A DNA stretch of 64,000 nucleotides from Clostridium grantii DSM 8605 (GTDB lineage Bacteria > Bacillota > Clostridia > Clostridiales > Clostridiaceae), in assembly GCF_900129965.1 (NCBI RefSeq), contig NZ_FQXM01000013.1:51569-115568 (forward strand), in the 5' to 3' direction. The notes below the pieces were generated by a model. It saw only the letters and a program-made list of their open reading frames with translations. It was not told the DNA's origin and did not search any database. A program made the translations under genes and the position numbers. Shown here piece by piece: positions 28,331-35,700 of this stretch; position 1 is the first letter of the stretch, and each line of letters opens with the position of its first letter.

Positions 28331-29166
28331 CATTAAAATCAAAAACCCATTCAGTTTTAGTTGCTGGACAAGTATCAAAACTAGCCATATACATATTTCC
28401 TGTTTCAACCAAATGTCTTATGCCTTTAAAGTCAGGCTTATGGAATTTTTTTAAAATTGGATATTCTCGACTTAACTGAGCATACTTTGCCCAAAGTTCT
28501 GCTTGAGACATCAAATGTTGCGGCTTAGCATAACATTCAAACAGTTCGTAATTTCTTCCTATTTGAGTCTTGAAATACTCAAAACCTAAATCCAACCAAC
28601 CTTTTGAATCCAAAAATTCTACCAGATTGATTAAATCTCCTATGTTTTCATTATCCAAAACAGTCCTAAAATTGATTGGAATTTTATTTTCAATTGCTTT
28701 TTCCATACCTAAAATTATTCTGTCAAAGGTACCTTTCCCATTAGCGGCCCCTCTTCTACTATTATGTACCTCTTTGCTACCATCCAATGTTACTTGAAGT
28801 TCTTTCACTTTTGCTTTTTTAAGAATATCAATATAATCAATCAAATCATAAGCATTGGTTACAGCGGCAATCTCATAATGAAACTCTGCACATTTGTCAA
28901 TTATGTATTCAACCATTTTTTTTGGGCCGGAGTATTTATCAAGGGCTCTCCCCCGAATTATGAAATACATAACCTCTCTCCAAAATATAAGTAACAAATT
29001 CATAATCTATATTATCTGTGTTTTCATTGTTTTTAAATCTCATCAAATCTGTATATTCATCCTGATTCATTAAATCAAAACTTCCTGTAATGGGATTTAA
29101 TATTGCATACTCAACAGGATTAGAGTTTTCAATTTTTACAATTATATTGTTTTTACTATAATGCAT
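28331..29166 (-). pseudogene. Radical SAM/SPASM peptide maturase, internally deleted and truncated
   Basis: The gene starts well (GGAGGG before ATG 29166; N-terminus MHYSKNNIIVKIENSNPVEY, with NPITGSFDLMNQDEY typical of SPASM maturase N-termini) but meets TGA-TAA after 75 codons near 28939. A shifted frame continues from about 28975 with KYSGPKKMVEYIIDKC, VTLDGSKEVHNSRRG and FRTVLDNENIGDL, the middle and end of the barrel, up to FDTCPATKTEW, the first SPASM cysteine region. The CxxxCxxC cluster motif, which should lie between the two parts, is absent. It then fuses into TrxB. The enzyme is dead as it stands. Confidence 0.8.
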
Positions 29167-29228
29167 TTAGTTCCCTCCAAACGAATAGTTTGTTAGTTGA
29201 ATGAAATGGCTGTGACCTGTGAACTAAG

Positions 29229-29253
29229 AAAAACTGCGAACGGGTAGTTCGCA
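29229..29253 (-). terminator. Intrinsic terminator after the Cys-rich peptide gene
   Basis: The minus-strand stem TGCGAAC-TACCC-GTTCGCA is perfect and followed by GTTTTTC. It separates the ArsM/Cys-peptide operon from the radical SAM remnant. Confidence 0.75.
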
Positions 29254-29294
29254 ATTTCTCTCAAACTCAACCAAATAAGCACTGTTTTAAAACA

Positions 29295-29411
29295 TTAGTC
29301 GTGGCAGCCCGCTACTACTTTTGCAGACTTTGAACAACATTGAGCAGTTTTATGTTCTTCTTTGCAACAAGCCTTTTCTTTATCATTATCTTTTTTTGTT
29401 ACTTTTTTCAC
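29295..29411 (-). CDS. 38-residue Cys-rich peptide downstream of arsM-like gene
   Basis: GTG start at 29411 with GGAGGGG six bases upstream and a strong terminator after the stop. The peptide begins MKKVTKKDNDKEKACCKEEH and ends KVVAGCHD; two CC pairs (ACC and QCC) and one more Cys sit in a Lys/Glu-rich chain. It has no hydrophobic segment. Just 28 bp separate it from the ArsM-like gene upstream, so they form one operon. With a peptide-maturase-type radical SAM gene next downstream, it could be a modified-peptide precursor, or simply a thiolate metalloid binder. I do not recognise the exact family. Confidence 0.7.
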   Translation of the reverse strand: MKKVTKKDNDKEKACCKEEHKTAQCCSKSAKVVAGCHD

Positions 29412-29438
29412 TTCTACCCCTCCTTACAGTTCATTATT

Positions 29439-30065
29439 TTATTTAAAAGCCTTAATTGTTAGGCTAATAAAATCATATCCATTTTTTATATACTCTCTTC
29501 TTTTCAAAATTTCAACCTTACTAAAATTTGCTTTCTCAATACTTTTAAGATATTCATCTTCTGTAATGGCACCGCCGAAACACTCACCCCAGGCAACTGG
29601 ATCGTTTTTTATATCATCTGGAAGAGGGTCCTTTGTTACCGCATCTGATATGACAAATCTCCCACCTGGTTTTAGAACTCTATGAATATCCTTATATACG
29701 ATTAATTTATTTTTTGCATGATTAATAACACAATTACTAATAACAGCGTCAAAAGAATTATTATCAAAAGGTATATTATTAATATCTCCAAATACAAATT
29801 TTATATTTGTTAATTTTTCTAAATATATATTGTTATTAGCTTCAGCAATCATAGCTTCTGTAATATCCATACCAACAGCCTCGCCATTTGGTGCTACCAT
29901 TTTTGCAGCTAGTATTGTCTCTTTTCCTCTTCCACAACCCAAATCCAATACTTTTTCCCCCGAATTTAACTGGAGATATTCAAGATTGCTACCACAACTT
30001 AGATTACAACTAGTTTTACTTTCTTCTTCATATCTTTTTTGTATATTTTCAATTAATTTATCCAT
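29439..30065 (-). CDS. ArsM-like SAM-dependent methyltransferase
   Basis: A 208-residue class I methyltransferase. The SAM-binding motif VLDLGCGRGKET is at 39-50, GDINNIPF at about 93-100 and HRVLKPGGRFVISD at 128-141. Cys112 (SNCV) and Cys162 (GECFGGA) occupy the places of the two As(III)-binding cysteines of arsenite methyltransferases; Cys20 and Cys24 (CNLSC) could provide a third. It is shorter than typical ArsM, so it may act on As(III) or another soft metalloid or selenium compound. GAGGGAG precedes ATG. Its promoter carries a CsoR-type operator. Confidence 0.82.
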   Translation of the reverse strand: MDKLIENIQKRYEEESKTSCNLSCGSNLEYLQLNSGEKVLDLGCGRGKETILAAKMVAPNGEAVGMDITEAMIAEANNNIYLEKLTNIKFVFGDINNIPFDNNSFDAVISNCVINHAKNKLIVYKDIHRVLKPGGRFVISDAVTKDPLPDDIKNDPVAWGECFGGAITEDEYLKSIEKANFSKVEILKRREYIKNGYDFISLTIKAFK

Positions 30066-30081
30066 CTAAACTCTCCCTCTT

Positions 30082-30100
30082 TATACCCCCTATAGGTATA
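30082..30100 (-). promoter_or_regulatory. CsoR-type operator upstream of the ArsM-like operon
   Basis: TATACC-CCCTATA-GGTATA is an inverted repeat just downstream of the promoter, where a bound repressor would block transcription. Its reverse complement shares 13 of 15 core bases with the site before the selenoprotein gene. Confidence 0.72.
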
Positions 30101-30105
30101 ATATG

Positions 30106-30134
30106 AATGTAAACCTTTTTTCTTTACTTGTCAA
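30106..30134 (-). promoter_or_regulatory. Promoter of the ArsM-like operon
   Basis: Minus-strand TTGACA and TACATT hexamers are separated by 17 bases, upstream of the CsoR-type operator and the ArsM-like start. Confidence 0.6.
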
Positions 30135-30191
30135 TACTTTTTAGTTATTTGCTTTTTTGATAATAGCTATTCAATATTTTTAACATCAAAA

Positions 30192-30323
30192 TACTGGTTT
30201 AATGAAGCTACAGTTAGAGGATGGGTAAAAGAACATGCTGTTAATGGAAATGATGCTTTTCCTGGTAAAGGTAAATTAAGATCTGATGACGAAGAAATAA
30301 GAAAAATAACTATTAAAAAATAG
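30192..30323 (+). pseudogene. IS3-family transposase OrfA remnant
   Basis: The plus-strand frame YWFNEATVRGWVKEHAVNGN and DAFPGKGKLRSDDEEIRKIT ending at TAG is the diagnostic end of the OrfA helix-turn-helix protein (usual pattern AFPGKGxLxPEDEEI). The N-terminus and all of OrfB are missing. This is the scar of an old insertion between the ArsM operon and the xylan cluster. Confidence 0.8.
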
Positions 30324-30339
30324 AATTAATATACAATCA

Positions 30340-30384
30340 AAGAGGCTGTCTCAGAGTTAATTCCGAGACAGCCTCTTTTTTTAT
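30340..30384. terminator. Strong bidirectional terminator
   Basis: The arms AGAGGCTGTCTC and GAGACAGCCTCT form a perfect 12-bp stem followed by a T-run, after the IS remnant and convergently after the GH52 gene. Confidence 0.88.
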
Positions 30385-30422
30385 AAATTTACTTTTTAAA
30401 GTTTAAAAATTTTATACCATAT

Positions 30423-32504
30423 CTATTTCATAAACAATATATTAGTAACTAATCTAGGATATAATCTACTTCCTAAATCCTTTCCTGTCTCGCTATGAAC
30501 TTGGTCTGTTGCACATTGCTCATTGCAAGGTACAGTTTGCCAGAAAGCGTGCACTCTATCCCACTCAATTATTTCTTCTTCAGTGAAATCCATATTTAAT
30601 ATATCTTCTGCAGCATATTGGCATAAGAAAATTTTACTCATCCATGTATTATTACTTGTAGAAGAAAGTTTCCACCCACCTGAAACTGGGTCTAAGCAAA
30701 TACCTTTAACTAGTATAGTATCAAGATGTGCTTTTAAAACTTTTACAAGTTTTGAGTATCTTCCATCCTCACTAACAGCATCTTTATCTCCTATAACATA
30801 AGGGAAAACAAGACCTTCTATAGCAGGAATAATTCTTGATTCATTTCCACTTTCAAAAACAGCTGGGATATATTTTTCATTAACATCGAATTTTTCTACT
30901 AAGCTATCACATAAATTTAAAGCTTTTTGTTGCATTTCCATAGCTTTTTCATTTTTGCCTAGCTTGTTATAAAGATCTTCCATACAAACATACGCAGCCC
31001 ATGTTTTTACTGCTAGATATAGATTATTTCTTGCTTGCCCTAAACTTATGTCCAAACTATCATAAGTAGTTATTTCTGCGCCAGTTCCACAACGTAAACT
31101 ATCTGTATCAATTATTCCATCGTCATTTAAATCTCTTGCTAATAATGATTCATAGCATTTATCAAATAAATCCAAATTATTATTAACCCATTCATTATCT
31201 CCTGCATTAAGTGCATAAACAGCTCCACAAAGAACCCAGTTTACCAATTGCTCTGCTGTCATATATCCAAAACAGCCGCTTAAATTTGATCTTTCATAGG
31301 AAGAGTATGCTTTTGGAGAAAACATGTTTGCCACACCCATATCATGAGTGAAAGAAATTCCGCCTTTATACTTCTTTCCTTCTAAATCTTTAACCCCTTC
31401 ATCATAAGAATATCTATCTACAAATAAATCAAGAGAATTCTTCATAGTCCAAGGGTGATATTTCATTTCCCAGTGTAAATGGTCCACAGTTAAATCAAAG
31501 GTATTCATCATTCTATATTCACCTTCGTTTGCTACCCAAAGGTATTTATTATCCTTATCTAATAATAATTCTGTATTTGCATAATAGCTGTGAGTTGAAT
31601 GAGCTATTAAGAATTTTCTATACTCATTTAATTTACTTTCCTCTAGTTCCTTATCCTTTGAATCACAAATATTAATATAGTAATCTTTATTTTTCAATAA
31701 AAATTCCATAACTTCTTCTAAATCCTCAAATAATTCTGTGTAAGCAAATTTACTTTTTATTCCAGATGTAATGTTTCCACCTTGATATGTAGCAAAAGCA
31801 AAGTGCATAGTTTTCTTGCTGTAAGGTTTAACTTTTATTCTAAGAACCACCTCATTACCTAATTTATTAAGTAGTGGGGATTTTTTATCCATCATTTCTA
31901 ATAAAGTCATCCAATCAATATTTTCTTGGATTTCTTCAGAAGCTTCACAACCAAAGCCATATCTTGTATCTACAGCTCCCCCCAATAATGAAAATTCATC
32001 ATTATCAGACAATAGTCTTGCATTTTCATCCAACTGCATTCCAAAAATTATTTCTGCTTCTCCTGGATTATTAGAATTGTCTAAAGTAATTTCTCCTATA
32101 AATCCTGGAGCTAATAATAATTTTTTTTCTTCTTTAGTTAAAGTGTCAATGTCTTTTACTTTATCAAAGGGGCTATATATTTTAAAACTTAAGTCTCCAG
32201 CCTTCCAGCTATCGCTTGCCCATTTCATTTCTCTTTCAATACTATCTTCATTAAATAAATTGATTTTTTCATCATTTTTATTTTCAGAAGCTTCTAATCC
32301 AAACTCTGCTAATTTATTACCGAAATCCAAATTTGCAAAAGGTAGTAAATTCATCATTCTGTTTTTATAACCAATATAAATATTTTTATTTGGGGATCTT
32401 ACATCACTGAGTGAAAATCCACCACCTTGGCCTATTTTTCCTAATAGAAAACTTGCATATGCCCCGAAACTACTATGATGCGCTTGATATGATTTATTAT
32501 TCAT
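30423..32504 (-). CDS. Glycoside hydrolase family 52 beta-xylosidase
   Basis: A 693-residue GH52 enzyme, close to the usual ~700, with no signal peptide: it removes xylose from imported xylo-oligosaccharides in the cytoplasm. It opens with AHHSSFGAYASFLLGKIGQG; the nucleophile region VANEGEYRMMNTFDLTVDH and the acid/base region GAEITTYDSLDISLGQARNN are fully conserved relative to the Geobacillus prototype. ATG 32504 is nine bases after AAGGAG; ATG 32510 is too close to it. It is the last gene of the xylan cluster and has its own promoter region with cre-like and 16-bp motifs. Confidence 0.93.
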   Translation of the reverse strand: MNNKSYQAHHSSFGAYASFLLGKIGQGGGFSLSDVRSPNKNIYIGYKNRMMNLLPFANLDFGNKLAEFGLEASENKNDEKINLFNEDSIEREMKWASDSWKAGDLSFKIYSPFDKVKDIDTLTKEEKKLLLAPGFIGEITLDNSNNPGEAEIIFGMQLDENARLLSDNDEFSLLGGAVDTRYGFGCEASEEIQENIDWMTLLEMMDKKSPLLNKLGNEVVLRIKVKPYSKKTMHFAFATYQGGNITSGIKSKFAYTELFEDLEEVMEFLLKNKDYYINICDSKDKELEESKLNEYRKFLIAHSTHSYYANTELLLDKDNKYLWVANEGEYRMMNTFDLTVDHLHWEMKYHPWTMKNSLDLFVDRYSYDEGVKDLEGKKYKGGISFTHDMGVANMFSPKAYSSYERSNLSGCFGYMTAEQLVNWVLCGAVYALNAGDNEWVNNNLDLFDKCYESLLARDLNDDGIIDTDSLRCGTGAEITTYDSLDISLGQARNNLYLAVKTWAAYVCMEDLYNKLGKNEKAMEMQQKALNLCDSLVEKFDVNEKYIPAVFESGNESRIIPAIEGLVFPYVIGDKDAVSEDGRYSKLVKVLKAHLDTILVKGICLDPVSGGWKLSSTSNNTWMSKIFLCQYAAEDILNMDFTEEEIIEWDRVHAFWQTVPCNEQCATDQVHSETGKDLGSRLYPRLVTNILFMK

Positions 32505-32550
32505 CTTCATCTTCTCCTTAGTCTTTTTTAAAACTATACCTTTATATTAT

Positions 32551-32586
32551 AGCAACGTTTACATGTTTTTAACCATATAAACTTTA
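32551..32586 (-). promoter_or_regulatory. Control region of GH52 gene: cre-like half-site plus 16-bp xylan motif
   Basis: Read on the minus strand: TAAAGTTTATATGGTT (32571-32586), then ATGTAAACGTTGCT (32551-32564) next to a TATAAT-like -10. The first is shared with the xylanase and binding-protein genes; the second resembles half of a CcpA cre site. The flanking 50 bases are also strongly similar to those before the large xylanase. Confidence 0.65.
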
Positions 32587-32678
32587 TTAAAATCTTTGAA
32601 ATATATAGTTTTTATTAATTATATATTTAGATGAATGTTATTCTTAATAAATAAAAAGTGAATTTGGATGTAAAAAAA

Positions 32679-32703
32679 GGGCGGTAATGGAAACCCGCCC
32701 TAC
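32679..32703. repeat. GC-rich palindromic repeat, copy C
   Basis: GGGCGG-TAATGGAAA-CCCGCCC-TAC, 3' of the large xylanase gene; family of 9484, 10874 and 37681. Confidence 0.7.
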
Positions 32704-32716
32704 AGATTAAAATTTA

Positions 32717-35700
32717 TTAATTAGTAACTTTGTTTTTCTTTACCAACAAACTTATTCCTGCAATCATTACTATTGTTCCTAAAAGCATCATTATTGTAAA
32801 ATCTATTGAACTTCCTGTTTTAGGTAGTATTCCTGCTGATACTAAATTTTTATCAGACACAAAATAATCACTACAATGTGTTATATCAAAAGTTATATTA
32901 CCTGCTGCATCTGCTTTTATTGGTCCAGCAATTTTCTCTGCTTTATTTGTTGTAGGATTATAATAATAAACATAAACTGTGTTTTTATCTGCCCATGAAG
33001 CTCCTAAGTTTGTTGTAATAGTGGCTTTACCTGGTAATACTCCATTTTCTGCAAATGAAATTACAACCACATCTTCCCCTTTTACCTTTGCTTTTATTGC
33101 TTCTTTATTAACAGTTTTTGCATTGTTTATTCCAGCTATTTCTACACTTAAATCAATATCTTTTATCTCTTTTGTAATATCTTTACCATTGAATGTCCAT
33201 TGTACTCCATTTTTAATAAAAGTAACAGACTTATTTTGATTCTTTATTGATTCAAATACAGCCTTTTCAACATTTTTACCTTCTAAACTTATAACTGTTT
33301 TACTTCCCTCTGCAATATCAGTAATTGTTTTAATTGTTTTTGCAGTTTCAGTTTTATCGTTATTGTCTAGACTTGTATTATTTGTGTTATCTGTAGTTCC
33401 TGTAGTTCCTGTAGTTCCTGTAGTTCCTGTAGTTCCTGTGTTACTTGTATCTCCTGTGTTTCCTGTAGTTCCTGTGTTTCCTGTAGTTCCTGTGTTTCCT
33501 GTATCTCCTGTGTTTCCTGTAGTTCCTGTGTTTCCTGTATCTCCTGTGTTTCCTGTATCTCCTGTATTACCTGTATCTCCTGTATTACCTGTATCTCCTG
33601 TATTACCTGTGTCTCCTGTATTACCTGTTTCAGCTTTACTTAATAAAACATTACCCCAGCCGGATGTATTTTTCCATGAATCTCCTGATGGGTCACACCA
33701 CATTGCTACCGTACTTCTTGTACCATTTCCATTATCATTATTTATTTGAATATCATAACCTAATGTCTTGCCTGATTCTGCTTTTAATCCAGTCATAGGA
33801 ATAGCAATTTCTACAATATAACCTGTATCAGTTTTCACTGTAGCAGATTTAAATCCTGTAGAATCAGTAGCTCCACCGAAACTTGTCTCATTGTCAAAAT
33901 TCACTCTATATTGTCCATCATTAGCATCATAAACTGAAGATTTTGCGTTGTCTTTATCAAGGAAAACTTCAACTGAATCTTGCTCCCAAACATTTGCACT
34001 TGCTTTACTTAATTTATTATCAGTTACTTCCACCAACACATAAAAATTATCTTCATCCCACATTGCTCTAGCTTTTCCTGTAGAACCATTTGTTACTGTA
34101 GCTGGAACCCAAACTTCTGTAGAAACTGCTTCAACGTTACTCCAAGCTTCTTCTATAGTTCCATCAATTGTTACTTTGCCATATTCTGCAGTTGCTTGTT
34201 TTACTTCTTTTTGAAGTGTAAGTCTTGCAAAATTAGCTGTACTTGAACTTTGAACATTTGAATAATCTGAGTATACTACTTCAGACTCAACTTCACCATT
34301 TCCCTTATCATCATTAACCTTAAAATCTATACCCAACATATCGCCTGTCTTTGGAGTTAATTCTGTTAATGGAATTTCAACTTGAACTTGATATCCAGTG
34401 CTTGTAGTTTTTGTATAATGCTTAATCTCAGAACTTCCTTCATTTTTATAACTTATCTTGTAATTACTATCATCTGCTTCATATAAATCTGCTTTGCTAT
34501 TATTTCTATCAATAAATATTTCTACACTATCTTTTTCATTTAAGGTACTATCCTTAACATCCATTAATACATAAAGATTTTTATCATCCCACATCATTTT
34601 AACTCTTGAAGTGGCACCATTTACACCTTTTACCACTGTACTAATATTAAATGGTTTAATAGTATTCCATACTTTATCAACAGTTTCTCCTAAAATAGGT
34701 GTTCCTTTAAATGCATTAATATCTAATTTATATACAGGTATTTTAGATTCATCTACCAATGCCCAATAAGCAGGTTTTGCTTTTAAATCTCTTCCAAATA
34801 ATAATGGAGCATCTTTTCTTCCTGCCACAACAGCATAGTCTAACCATGATTTATCATCAGAAATTCCCCATAATGTAACTCCTGACAACTTATCTTTCTC
34901 TGCTTTTAATAAATCAAATATTTCTTTATATCTTCTTGCTTGCTTAGATAAAACTTCTGCACTTGCCTTATCTGTAGATTGAGAAGCGTTATCGTATATT
35001 GTCATATCTAATTCAGTTATTGCAACTTCAACTCCTAAAGATGCAAATAAGTCTATTGTTTTTTTAATTTCTTCTACTGAAGGTTCATTGATTGTAATAT
35101 GAGATTGCATACCAATTCCATCAATTGGAACCCCTTTAGCTTTTAAATCTTTAACTAAATTATATAAATCTGTTCTTTTACTTTCACTACCTGATAAATT
35201 ATAATCATTTATATATAATTTTGTTTCAGGTGCTCCCGCTGCATCTGCTGCTGCACGTGCATATCTAAAAGCATATTCTATATAATCATCGCCGATTATT
35301 TGTCTCCATTTGCTATCCCTTAACCCCGAATTGTCGGATATAACTTCATTTACTACATCCCACTCAGAAACTTTACCTGCAAAATGAGTAACTACAGTGT
35401 CAATATGTGTTTTTAATCTTTCTAATAACAATTCTCTAGTAGCTGGTTTTGTTGGATCTACCGGATCTTGGAAAAACCATTCTGGTGCTTCAATATGCCA
35501 AAGTAAAGTATGTCCTCTAAGTTTCATATTGTTTTCTTCAGCAAAAGCCACTAAACTATCTCCTGGTGCAAAGTTAAAATTTCCTTCGGTTGCTTGAATA
35601 ACATGTGGTTTCATTTCGTTTTCTGCAACAACACTATTGAAATGTTGTGCTGCTAATTTATAATGCAAACTATCTTTATTAGCAAAAACAGATTGTGGAA

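Noticed and set aside
28936..28944. Selenocysteine read-through of TGA at the end of the radical SAM N-terminal fragment
   Set aside because: The next codon in the frame is TAA, and the sense continues in a different frame, so this is a deletion and frameshift.
27672..29003. A genuine new radical SAM-thioredoxin reductase fusion enzyme
   Set aside because: Both halves lack essential parts (CxxxCxxC and the FAD loop), and the start codon falls inside the coding sequence of an upstream fragment.
33391..33628. Possible CRISPR array
   Set aside because: Units are contiguous nine-base coding repeats without spacers.
33363..33749. Plus-strand open frame of Val/Pro repeats antisense to the xylanase linker
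   Set aside because: It is only the complement of the GNTGDT-coding repeat; no ribosome site, and the xylanase on the other strand is certain.
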